The translations under genes were made by a program, and so were the position numbers. Below, in pieces: positions 33,713 to 41,739 of a stretch of DNA of 64,000 nucleotides (the stretch's first letter is position 1; each line of letters begins with the position of its first letter). This stretch comes from Tamlana sp. I1. GTDB taxonomy: Bacteria > Bacteroidota > Bacteroidia > Flavobacteriales > Flavobacteriaceae. The stretch covers positions 62,001-126,000 of the forward strand of contig NZ_JACLAF010000013.1 of assembly GCF_015355625.1 (NCBI RefSeq), given 5' to 3'. The notes under the pieces were generated by a model. That model was not told where the DNA came from. It saw only the letters and a list, made by a program, of their open reading frames with translations, and made no database searches.

Positions 33713-35176
33713 TTATTTTTCTAATTGTTTTAATAATTCTTTTACCGTCTCCAAATCATTAAAATGAGTTCTGACTCCTTTAATTTCTTGATAATCTTCA
33801 TGCCCTTTCCCGGCTATTAAAATAATATCGTTAGGCTGTGCCATCTGACAAGCTGTTTTAATGGCTTGCTTTCTGTCCTCTATCGTTAATGTTTTTTTGA
33901 AGTTTAGCGGTTCAACGCCTGCCTCAATATCATTTAAAATCGCTTCTGGTTTTTCACTTCGCGGATTATCACTTGTAAAAATTACCTTATCACTTAAAAC
34001 CGAAGCAATATGCCCCATTTCTGGTCTTTTTGTTTTATCGCGATCGCCACCACAACCAACAACAGTAAATAATGCTTCATTTTTAGTTCGAATGCCGTTA
34101 ATAGTTTCCAATACATTTTTTAAAGCATCAGGCGTATGCGCATAATCAACAATTGCTGTAATTTTCCCTTCGGAAATAACATACTGAAAACGACCACTCA
34201 CACTTTCCAAATCACTTATCAATCTTAATATTTCAACTTTTTCAAGTCCTAACAATTCCGCAGTAGCGTAAATAGCCAAAACATTATAAGCGTTAAAACT
34301 CCCTATTAATCGTGTCCAAACTTCACTATCATTCACTTTTAACAATAAACCACTAAACTGATTTTCTAAAACCTGACATTTAAAATCGGCGTATTGTTTT
34401 AAAGCATAAGTATATTTTCTGGCTTTGGTATTTTGCAACATAAAAAGCCCGTTTTTATCATCTGCATTAACAATCGCAAAGGATTTTGGCGATAAATCAT
34501 CAAAAAACTTCTTTTTCACATCTCTGTAAATCGCAAATGTTTTATGATAATCTAAATGATCGTGTGTGATATTAGTAAAAATTGCCCCTTCAAAATGCAA
34601 GCCTTCCGTACGGTATTGATCGATACCATGAGAACTCACTTCCATAAAACAAAACTCAACGCCTTCATCGTTCATCTTGGTTAAAAACGCATTGATGGTT
34701 AATGAATCTGGCGTGGTATGCGTTGCTTTATACTCGGTGTTATCAACCATTATTTTCACGGTTGACAATAAGCCTACTTTATAACCTGCCTTTTTAAACA
34801 ACTGATACAGTAAACTCGCCACTGTGGTTTTTCCGTTGGTTCCAGTAACTCCAACTAGGCGTAAATTTTCAGAAGGATTTCCGTAATAATTAGACGCTAT
34901 AGTTGCCAGAGCTTTATGTGAATTATCGACTTCAATATAGGTTACACCTTCCTCTAGATTTTCCGGAAACACCTCACAAACAATACTATTTGCACCATTT
35001 TTAATAGCCACATCGATAAACTCATGCCCGTCGGACAAAAGCCCTTTTACAGCCACAAATAAATCCCCTTTTTTCACGTTACGCGAATCGAAGTTTACAG
35101 CATTTACTTGTAAACTCGTGTCGCCAACAACCGCGTTTATAGTAACCTTATATAATATGTCCTTTATAGTAATCAT
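33713..35176 (-). CDS. murE: UDP-MurNAc-L-Ala-D-Glu--meso-diaminopimelate ligase
   Basis: Third Mur ligase, 487 residues, with the ATP loop GTNGKTTVAS, NITHDHLDYH and VDYAHTPDAL. The substrate-selecting motif reads SDNPRSEKP; DNPR indicates use of meso-diaminopimelate rather than lysine, so this organism should have DAP-type peptidoglycan. The start overlaps the ftsI stop by 4 bp (ATGA), indicating translational coupling. Confidence 0.97.
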   Translation of the reverse strand: MITIKDILYKVTINAVVGDTSLQVNAVNFDSRNVKKGDLFVAVKGLLSDGHEFIDVAIKNGANSIVCEVFPENLEEGVTYIEVDNSHKALATIASNYYGNPSENLRLVGVTGTNGKTTVASLLYQLFKKAGYKVGLLSTVKIMVDNTEYKATHTTPDSLTINAFLTKMNDEGVEFCFMEVSSHGIDQYRTEGLHFEGAIFTNITHDHLDYHKTFAIYRDVKKKFFDDLSPKSFAIVNADDKNGLFMLQNTKARKYTYALKQYADFKCQVLENQFSGLLLKVNDSEVWTRLIGSFNAYNVLAIYATAELLGLEKVEILRLISDLESVSGRFQYVISEGKITAIVDYAHTPDALKNVLETINGIRTKNEALFTVVGCGGDRDKTKRPEMGHIASVLSDKVIFTSDNPRSEKPEAILNDIEAGVEPLNFKKTLTIEDRKQAIKTACQMAQPNDIILIAGKGHEDYQEIKGVRTHFNDLETVKELLKQLEK

Positions 35177-37188
35177 GAGGCTTTTAAAACTACGGTTTGA
35201 CTATTCTTTAATTTTGTATCCTTATGTACAGATTGCCCTTTAACAATACCACTTCCATCCAATTCCACTTTAACATCAACCTGCATGTTTTCTAACAAAA
35301 CAACAGCATCCATAACAGGCATTCCAACCACATCTGGCATAATTGTTTTATAGGTTTGTGCTGTTTTATAAAAAGCTTCATAATCTTTCTCTACAGCAAC
35401 CGACTCTACGCCAAGCGATTCTACTTCGTCTATAATTGGTGTATCGGTAAATATTTTTTGAGCCACACTTTTAAAAACTGGCCCCGAAACATCTGCCCCA
35501 TAATAGCCTACACCTTTATCTGGCTCATGAATTACCACGATACATGAATATTTTGGATTTTCAGCAGGGAAATAACCCGCAAAAGAGGAGATATAATTTA
35601 GCTTCTCTTTATTTTTATAATCCTTCTGACAAGTTCCTGTTTTTCCTGCCATTGAAAAGTTTTCAGAATACAAACGATGCCCTGTACCATGCTCCTTTTC
35701 AACCACATCTTTTAATAGTGTTTGTAATTTTCCAACAGTTTCTTTTGAACAAATACGCTCGTTAACAACCTTACTCTCAAAAGACTCCACCACCTTATCA
35801 AACTCCTTAACCTCTTTTAAAAATCGAGGTTTTACCATTACACCATTATTGGCTACCGCATTATAAAAAGTCAAGGTTTGCAGCGGCGTAAACGATACCC
35901 CATAACCATAAGCCATCCATTGCAATGCAATACCACTCCATCTTTTATTTTTAATTCTTGGATCTGGAATAATAGGTTCTGGCTCACCAATAATTGGCAG
36001 GTCTAAATTCTTATTAAGACTCATACTGTACAATCTATCCACAAACTTTTCAGGATTCTTGCTATATGCTCTATCAATTACTTTTACGATACCCGTGTTT
36101 GAAGACACCTCAAAAGCTTTAGAAACTGTAATTTTTCCGTAGCCACCGTGTTTAGAATCACGAACTTTTTTTCCGTAGAAAGTTAAAACACCTTTTTCGG
36201 TATCGACCACATCACTTGTATCGGCCACTTTATCTTCAAAAGCTGCCGCTAGAGCCATTAATTTAAAGGTAGAACCAGACTCATGACTTTCGCCAACAGC
36301 ATAATTTAATCGCTCGTAATATTGACCATTTAAATTTCTACCTAGATTTGAAATCGCTCTAATCTCTCCTGTTTTGGTTTCCATAACCACCACACAACCA
36401 TGATCGGCTTTATATTTTTCTAACTGCTCTAAAAGCGCATGATGCGCAATATCTTGAATATTCACATCGATGGTGGTATACACATCATACCCATCTTTAG
36501 GCTCAATTTCGTTCGCATCGCTTAACGGTTTCCATTGCCCTTTACCAATTTGTTGCTTTTTACGTTGTCCATCTACACCTCTTAAGTACCGAATTCCAAA
36601 AGCCCCATCAATACCTGGTCGTGTTACATTACCTTTTTCATCAATACGCTCATAACCAATGGTCCTTTCAGCAATACCCCCCATCGGATGTTCACGCTTT
36701 GTAGTTTGCTCCACAATTAAACCTCCTTTATAAGCACCTAATTCTAGCATTGGAAAATTTCTTAATCGGATATAATCAGAATACCCAATATTTCTAGCCA
36801 ACAAATAATACCTATTCTTATTGGCACGTGCACGTCGTAATCGTTTCTCTAATTGACTAGCGGATTTCCCTGTGTATTTTGAAAGCGAATCACATAAGGG
36901 TCTCACGTATTTCTCGAATGTTTTAGCCGAAGGAGTTATCGCATCAAAACGAATATCATATTTAGGAATGGAAGTCGCTAACAAGTTGCCATTAACAGAA
37001 TATACATTACCCCTGTTTGCAGGAATAACCACATTTTTAACCACACGCTTCGTAGCAAGCGCTTTGTATTTGTCGCCTTGAATAAATTGAATGGTAAGCA
37101 ATTTAAACACCACAGCAACAGCGAAGATGAACATACATCCTGCTATAAAATACAAACGGTTTAATATGTTTTTATCGTTTTCTGCCAA
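35173..37188 (-). CDS. ftsI: Penicillin-binding protein FtsI (septal transpeptidase) with PASTA domain
   Basis: Septal peptidoglycan transpeptidase, class B PBP, 671 residues. It has one N-terminal membrane helix (about 12-30), a pedestal domain (about 45-230) and a transpeptidase domain with ESGSTFKL (SxxK), VSSNTG (SxN) and AGKTGTC (KTG). The C-terminus, from about residue 615, is a single PASTA domain (MPDVVGMPVMDAVVLLE ...), which proteobacterial FtsI lacks but Bacteroidota often have. It is 9 bp downstream of ftsL. Confidence 0.96.
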   Translation of the reverse strand: MAENDKNILNRLYFIAGCMFIFAVAVVFKLLTIQFIQGDKYKALATKRVVKNVVIPANRGNVYSVNGNLLATSIPKYDIRFDAITPSAKTFEKYVRPLCDSLSKYTGKSASQLEKRLRRARANKNRYYLLARNIGYSDYIRLRNFPMLELGAYKGGLIVEQTTKREHPMGGIAERTIGYERIDEKGNVTRPGIDGAFGIRYLRGVDGQRKKQQIGKGQWKPLSDANEIEPKDGYDVYTTIDVNIQDIAHHALLEQLEKYKADHGCVVVMETKTGEIRAISNLGRNLNGQYYERLNYAVGESHESGSTFKLMALAAAFEDKVADTSDVVDTEKGVLTFYGKKVRDSKHGGYGKITVSKAFEVSSNTGIVKVIDRAYSKNPEKFVDRLYSMSLNKNLDLPIIGEPEPIIPDPRIKNKRWSGIALQWMAYGYGVSFTPLQTLTFYNAVANNGVMVKPRFLKEVKEFDKVVESFESKVVNERICSKETVGKLQTLLKDVVEKEHGTGHRLYSENFSMAGKTGTCQKDYKNKEKLNYISSFAGYFPAENPKYSCIVVIHEPDKGVGYYGADVSGPVFKSVAQKIFTDTPIIDEVESLGVESVAVEKDYEAFYKTAQTYKTIMPDVVGMPVMDAVVLLENMQVDVKVELDGSGIVKGQSVHKDTKLKNSQTVVLKAS

Positions 37189-37197
37189 GGTATTTTA

Positions 37198-37515
37198 TCA
37201 GTTTTTTGCGATTACTTTTATTTTTTTTGGGGGCGTTACCGAAGACGACAACCCTATTTCCTGCATAACATTTACAACATGCGATTCCATTTTAAGCCGC
37301 ATGAGTTTAGAGCGACCATCTACAAACTGAGAACGCATTTCTTTAACTTCATTTTTTAATCTTGCGATTTCATACACCTTTTTATCGGCGCTGTGCGAGC
37401 TTGCAATCATCACAATAGCCAACCCTGATATAAACAGAATAAAGCGCCAATTCTTAAACGAATCGTCGCTCACCAAAAAAGTTCCTTTTAATATGTTTGA
37501 AACACTTTTCTTCAT
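37198..37515 (-). CDS. ftsL: FtsL-like cell division protein
   Basis: A 105-residue bitopic membrane protein: cytoplasmic start, membrane helix at residues about 25-42 (WRFILFISGLAIVMIA), then a periplasmic coiled coil (KVYEIARLKNEVKEMRSQFVD). This is the build of FtsL, which scaffolds FtsQ, FtsB and FtsI/W. Sequence similarity among FtsL proteins is weak, so the call rests on topology and its place between rsmH and ftsI. It begins directly after the rsmH stop. Confidence 0.88.
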   Translation of the reverse strand: MKKSVSNILKGTFLVSDDSFKNWRFILFISGLAIVMIASSHSADKKVYEIARLKNEVKEMRSQFVDGRSKLMRLKMESHVVNVMQEIGLSSSVTPPKKIKVIAKN

Positions 37516-38421
37516 CTATTTTTTTTCAGCCAACCTTAGTTTTGCACTTCTAGCTCTATTATTTAATTTTATTTCTTCTTTTGACGGCACTATGAGTCCG
37601 TTTACTTTTTTTAGCGGCACTTCAAAATTGCCATACATATCACGCTCTGGCTCACCTTCAAACAATCCGTTTCTTATGAAGCGTTTTACTAAGCGATCTT
37701 CAAGCGAATGATATGAGATAAAACTTAAGCGACCACCATCATCTAATAATTCTGGGGTTTGCTGCAAAAATTCTTTTAAAACCTCTATTTCTTGATTCAC
37801 TTCAATTCGAATCGCTTGATAAATTTGCGCCAACACTTTATTAGCATGACGTGGTGGCAAAAACTTTGCTAATACATTTTTTAACTGCTCACTTGTTACA
37901 ATAGACTCGGTTTCTCTATACTCAACAATCAATTTCGCCATTGCAGGAGCTGCACGTAATTCACCATACTGCGCAAGCACATTTTTTAGCTGCAACTCAT
38001 CATAATCATTAATAACATGATACGCCGACAGTTTGTTTTTCTGATTCATTCGCATATCCAAATCAGCTTCAAAACGCGTTGAAAAACCACGTTCAGCAAC
38101 ATCAAATTGATGCGATGAAACTCCAAAATCAGCCAAAATACCGTCTACTTTTTTCACGCCATGAAATCTCAAAAAGCGTTTTATATACCTGAAATTCTCA
38201 TGAATAAGCGTAAACCGACTATCACTAAGCGCATTTTCAAGCGCATCAGCATCCTGATCGAAAGCAAAAAGCTTCCCGTTTTCATTCAGCCTACTCAAAA
38301 TCTCTTTACTATGTCCGCCTCCACCAAAAGTCACATCAACGTAAACCCCATCAGGCTTTACATTCAATCCATCGACAGATTCTTTTAACAGTACTGGATT
38401 ATGATATTCCATAGTCTTCAT
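37516..38421 (-). CDS. rsmH: 16S rRNA (cytosine1402-N4)-methyltransferase RsmH
   Basis: Methylates 16S rRNA at C1402 in the decoding centre. The 301-residue protein begins YHNPVLLKESVDGL, has the AdoMet motif VDVTFGGGGHSKEIL, GILADFGVSSHQ, ERGFSTRFEADLDMRM and the C-terminal SYHSLEDRLVK typical of the family. Two ATGs nine bases apart (38421 and 38412) are both possible. Either way it overlaps the end of mraZ, so the two are tightly coupled. Confidence 0.97.
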   Translation of the reverse strand: MKTMEYHNPVLLKESVDGLNVKPDGVYVDVTFGGGGHSKEILSRLNENGKLFAFDQDADALENALSDSRFTLIHENFRYIKRFLRFHGVKKVDGILADFGVSSHQFDVAERGFSTRFEADLDMRMNQKNKLSAYHVINDYDELQLKNVLAQYGELRAAPAMAKLIVEYRETESIVTSEQLKNVLAKFLPPRHANKVLAQIYQAIRIEVNQEIEVLKEFLQQTPELLDDGGRLSFISYHSLEDRLVKRFIRNGLFEGEPERDMYGNFEVPLKKVNGLIVPSKEEIKLNNRARSAKLRLAEKK

Positions 38422-38869
38422 CGTCTTGTCCCATTACTTCTTCAGCTAAATCAGCAAAATCAACCGATGCATCATCAATAGCCTGTTCATATAAATCCTT
38501 ATCCCATATTTCAATAATATTGATTGCCGAAGCCACCACGATATTTTTTGAAATATTTGCAAAAACAGTTAAATCTTTAGGAATCAACAAACGCCCATTC
38601 ACATCGACCTCAACCATTTTTGCACCAGCGGTAAACCGTCTGATAAAATCATTATTCTTCTTTTTAAACTTGTTTAGCTTATTCATTTTCTGCATTAACA
38701 TTTGCCATTCAGCCATTGGATAAAGCTCCAAGCACTTCTGAAACACAGAGCGACGTAATACAAATCCTTCTTCCAAAACTGCAGACAGCTGTTTTTTGAT
38801 GGAAGCAGGCATCATTAATCGCCCTTTTGCATCAACTTTACAATCGTATGTCCCTGTAAGTAAGTCCAA
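38399..38869 (-). CDS. mraZ: Division/cell wall cluster transcriptional repressor MraZ
   Basis: A DNA-binding protein with two AbrB/SpoVT-like half-domains that represses its own cluster. The 156-residue protein has DAKGRLMMPASIKKQL in the first half and DVNGRLLIPKDLT in the second, each with the family's (D/N)xxGR core. The start is TTG at 38867-38869 (MDLLTGTYDCK when translated); the frame is open upstream but has no ATG or GTG before a stop. Three TGTGG repeats lie about 50-80 bp upstream, over the promoter, as expected for autoregulation. It is the first gene of the cluster. Confidence 0.95.
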   Translation of the reverse strand: MDLLTGTYDCKVDAKGRLMMPASIKKQLSAVLEEGFVLRRSVFQKCLELYPMAEWQMLMQKMNKLNKFKKKNNDFIRRFTAGAKMVEVDVNGRLLIPKDLTVFANISKNIVVASAINIIEIWDKDLYEQAIDDASVDFADLAEEVMGQDDEDYGIS

Positions 38870-38901
38870 AGCAGTTTTAAAAAATCTAAACGTTTAATTT
38901 T

Positions 38902-38909
38902 CAAATATA
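38902..38909 (-). promoter_or_regulatory. mraZ promoter -7 box
   Basis: The minus strand reads TATATTTG, an exact TAnnTTTG match, 33 bp upstream of the TTG start. The MraZ-type repeats begin 12 bp further upstream and would cover the -33 region. Confidence 0.6.
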
Positions 38910-38920
38910 TTGAAAAATAT

Positions 38921-38947
38921 ACCACATATTACCACATTATACCACAT
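38921..38947 (-). promoter_or_regulatory. Candidate MraZ operator: three TGTGG boxes, 10-bp spacing
   Basis: The plus strand shows accacat at 38921-38927, 38931-38937 and 38941-38947, exactly 10 bp apart; on the minus strand this is ATGTGGTAnn repeated. In Escherichia coli and mycoplasmas MraZ binds short direct repeats (TGGG/GTG-containing) with 10-bp spacing upstream of mraZ, so these are strong candidates for the operator. Confidence 0.72.
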
Positions 38948-39160
38948 TGTTAATAAATTTTCGATTAAACAGCGTTTTAATCCGACATGAAAAAGAACAG
39001 AATCCCCACAACCACTATAATTCAACTTATTAAAGACTTTTTATTTCAACCTTAAAGATTGTTAACATCTTATTTTCATGGTAACCCCGTTTATTTCAAT
39101 TCCTTAGCTATTAGTATTTCTCGAAAAGAATAATTATGGTGTAAATATGAATGAAATACC

Positions 39161-39168
39161 TATATTTG
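39161..39168 (+). promoter_or_regulatory. Promoter -7 box of the hydrolase gene
   Basis: TATATTTG, an exact TAnnTTTG match, 25 bp upstream of the ATG at 39194. No clear -33 TTG was seen. Confidence 0.5.
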
Positions 39169-39193
39169 TTTTAATGATAGACCAACTTGATTA

Positions 39194-39958
39194 ATGACGC
39201 ATCATTTAAAAAAAGAAAATAAATACAGCTATATCGAAGCTGGCGAGGGCACCCCAATTATCTTATTACATGGTTTAATGGGAGGCTTAAGCAACTTTGA
39301 TGCTGTTATAGATTTTTTCAGCGGTAAAGGATATAAAGTTCTTATTCCAGAACTTCCCATCTACTCCATGTCTTTGCTTAAAACCAACGTGAAAAATTTC
39401 GCAAAATTCTTGCATGATTTCATAGAGTTTAAAGGCTATGACAAGGTTATAATTTTAGGTAATTCGCTTGGTGGACACATTGGTTTGTACCATACAAAAA
39501 TGTACCCACAAACTGTTAAAGCTCTAATCATAACAGGAAGTTCAGGCCTTTACGAGAGCGCCATGGGCAGTGGTTATACAAAACGTAGTGATTACGAAGT
39601 CATTAAAAAGAAAGCTCAAGATGTTTTCTACGATCCAGCCGTTGCGACAAAGGAAATTGTTGACGAGGTTTTCGAAACCGTAAACGACCGTAACAAACTT
39701 ATAAAAACTGTTGCCATTGCTAAAAGTGCTATTAGACACAATATGGCTAAAGATTTACCGGTTATGAATACTCCAACCTGTATTATCTGGGGTAAAAATG
39801 ATATTGTTACACCTCCTGAAGTTGCCGTAGAATTTAATGAACTTTTACCTGATTCGGAGTTGTTTTGGATAGACAAATGTGGACATGCTGCTATGATGGA
39901 GCATCCAGATGAGTTTAACCAAATCATGAACGCTTGGTTGGAAAAAAGAGGATTTTAA
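39194..39958 (+). CDS. Alpha/beta-fold hydrolase
   Basis: A 254-residue cytoplasmic hydrolase of the alpha/beta fold. The oxyanion-hole motif LLHGLMGG lies near residue 25, the nucleophile elbow is GNSLGGH (Ser near residue 92), the acid is in WGKNDIVTP and the catalytic His is in CGHAAMMEHP. The substrate is unknown; similar proteins cleave esters or carbon-carbon bonds. It is transcribed divergently from the mraZ cluster and is followed by engB, an arrangement typical of Flavobacteriaceae. Confidence 0.9.
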   Translation: MTHHLKKENKYSYIEAGEGTPIILLHGLMGGLSNFDAVIDFFSGKGYKVLIPELPIYSMSLLKTNVKNFAKFLHDFIEFKGYDKVIILGNSLGGHIGLYHTKMYPQTVKALIITGSSGLYESAMGSGYTKRSDYEVIKKKAQDVFYDPAVATKEIVDEVFETVNDRNKLIKTVAIAKSAIRHNMAKDLPVMNTPTCIIWGKNDIVTPPEVAVEFNELLPDSELFWIDKCGHAAMMEHPDEFNQIMNAWLEKRGF

Positions 39959-40021
39959 ATAAATACTCCAAATTTTAAATTAATAAAATTCCTTACTAAG
40001 GAATCGTAAAAATTACCTGTT

Positions 40022-40633
40022 TTGAAAATAAAGTCTGCCGAATTTGTAATGAGTAATTCCGATGTGGCTAAATGCCCCAAAAGCAGACTTCCTGAATACG
40101 CTTTTATTGGCCGAAGTAATGTTGGAAAGTCATCACTTATTAACATGCTTACTAGCCGAAAAAGCTTAGCTAAAACCTCTGGAAGACCAGGTAAAACACA
40201 ACTTATCAACCATTTTTTAATTAATAAAAACTGGCACTTGGTAGATTTACCAGGTTATGGATATGCCCGTGTTTCTAAGAGTTCTAAAAAAGTATTTCAA
40301 AAATTTATCACTCAATATTTCGGATTAAGAGAACAACTGGTTACCGCTTTTGTTCTAGTTGATATTCGCCATACACCACAACCTATAGATTTAGAATTTA
40401 TGCAATGGTTGGGAGAAAATAGCATTCCGTTTTCAATTATTTTCACAAAAGCCGACAAACTTAAACCTAAGGCTATCGAAAACCATGTTGAAGATTACAA
40501 AAAAATTCTATTAGAATTTTGGGAAGACATGCCTAATTATTTTATAACCTCATCAAGTAACGAAACCGGGAAAGATGATGTTCTAGAATATATAGACAAT
40601 TTAAATACAAATATGGATTTGGATTCTATTTAA
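40022..40633 (+). CDS. engB: Ribosome biogenesis GTPase EngB/YsxC
   Basis: A small GTPase needed for assembly of the large ribosomal subunit, 203 residues. G1 is GRSNVGKSSL, G2 lies around KTSGRPGKTQ, G3 is DLPGYGYA and G4 is TKAD; all are intact. The start is TTG at 40022-40024, giving the usual MKIKSAEFV beginning. It ends 2 bp from the stop of the convergent permease gene with no visible terminator, so the two 3' ends may overlap as RNA. Confidence 0.96.
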   Translation: MKIKSAEFVMSNSDVAKCPKSRLPEYAFIGRSNVGKSSLINMLTSRKSLAKTSGRPGKTQLINHFLINKNWHLVDLPGYGYARVSKSSKKVFQKFITQYFGLREQLVTAFVLVDIRHTPQPIDLEFMQWLGENSIPFSIIFTKADKLKPKAIENHVEDYKKILLEFWEDMPNYFITSSSNETGKDDVLEYIDNLNTNMDLDSI

Positions 40634-40635
40634 GG

Positions 40636-41730
40636 CTACGTCTTCACATCCAAGGCATCACGCAATGCATTTCCAATCAACATAAAAGCCATCACCAAAC
40701 TCATTATACAAAGTCCAGGAATAATAGCCAAATAAGGTTTTCCTAGTATAATATAATTGTAGTGATCTTTAACCATTGCTCCCCAACTTGCCATTGGCGA
40801 TTGTGCACCAATACCCAAAAAGCTTAAACCACTTTCTATTAAAATAGCTGCAGCAAAATTAGCTGCAGAAATTACAATAACGGGCGCCATAATATTCGGC
40901 AAAATATGCTTAGTAATAATTCTAAAATCGTTATAACCTAAAGCTCTAGCAGCAGTAACATATTGCATTTCTTTGGCACTAATTATTTGGCCACGTACTA
41001 CTCTAGCCACCTCAACCCACATGGTTAACCCTACTGCAATAAACACTTGCCAAAACCCCTTACCTAAAGCTAAGGTAATAGCGATAACTAATAATAAGGT
41101 AGGTATAGACCATGTTACATTAATAAACCACATGATTACAGTATCTACTTTTCCGCTAAAATAACCAGCCAAACTCCCCATTAAAATACCGATTACTAAG
41201 GAAATAAATACAGCAACAAAACCAATAAAAAAGGAAATACGTGCCCCTACTAAAACCCGACTTAACAAATCACGTCCGTATTTATCTGTTCCGAAAAGAA
41301 ATTTTTTATCCTTAATAAACTCTAACACCTCATTATTTGGAAAGCGATTCAGCTTCACACTTTTTTCGGCACCTTCCAGACCGTTAGAGGCATATTCTTT
41401 ATAAATTAATTCCTGATTTTCAATTTTATATTCTGAAATAGGAATTTCGGTATCTGTATTTTTTCTTCCGAAGAAAATTTTATCAACCACACTTTGCTGC
41501 ACCTCTAATTGAGAAGGAATGGTAAGCATCGTTACTTTAAACCCGGGTTGTTTTGAATGAATTGCCAAATGCATTTGATTGGCATGCTGCGAATTGTCTG
41601 GTGCAAAAACATAGGCAAACACAGAAATTAACCCAACCAAAACAATAAAGCACAAACTAAATACGCCCCAAAAGTTCTTTTTAAACTTTTGGAGCGCTAA
41701 TTGTTTTAGTGACTTAGATTTTGAACTCAT
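40636..41730 (-). CDS. ABC transporter permease, OppC/DppC type
   Basis: Inner-membrane permease of a peptide or nickel-type ABC importer, 364 residues. After a first membrane helix (about 20-42) comes a periplasmic insert of about 110 residues, then the LFGTDKYGRDLLSRVLVGARIS entry motif and five more helices. The coupling (EAA-type) loop is visible as AARALGYNDFRIITKHILPN. The ATPase, binding protein and partner permease are not adjacent, so the transporter must be completed elsewhere in the genome. It lies 9 bp downstream of the Prc protease gene on the same strand. Confidence 0.92.
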   Translation of the reverse strand: MSSKSKSLKQLALQKFKKNFWGVFSLCFIVLVGLISVFAYVFAPDNSQHANQMHLAIHSKQPGFKVTMLTIPSQLEVQQSVVDKIFFGRKNTDTEIPISEYKIENQELIYKEYASNGLEGAEKSVKLNRFPNNEVLEFIKDKKFLFGTDKYGRDLLSRVLVGARISFFIGFVAVFISLVIGILMGSLAGYFSGKVDTVIMWFINVTWSIPTLLLVIAITLALGKGFWQVFIAVGLTMWVEVARVVRGQIISAKEMQYVTAARALGYNDFRIITKHILPNIMAPVIVISAANFAAAILIESGLSFLGIGAQSPMASWGAMVKDHYNYIILGKPYLAIIPGLCIMSLVMAFMLIGNALRDALDVKT

Positions 41731-41739
41731 CTACAGCAA

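Larger units (their letters stand above)
38870..39193. other. Divergent promoter region between mraZ and the hydrolase gene
   Basis: About 320 bp without a gene. The left part holds the mraZ promoter and three TGTGG boxes; the right end holds the hydrolase promoter box. The middle (about 38960-39150) is AT-rich, with one imperfect inverted repeat (gttaacat ... atggtaac, about 39060-39085) and nothing else I can assign. Confidence 0.6.
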
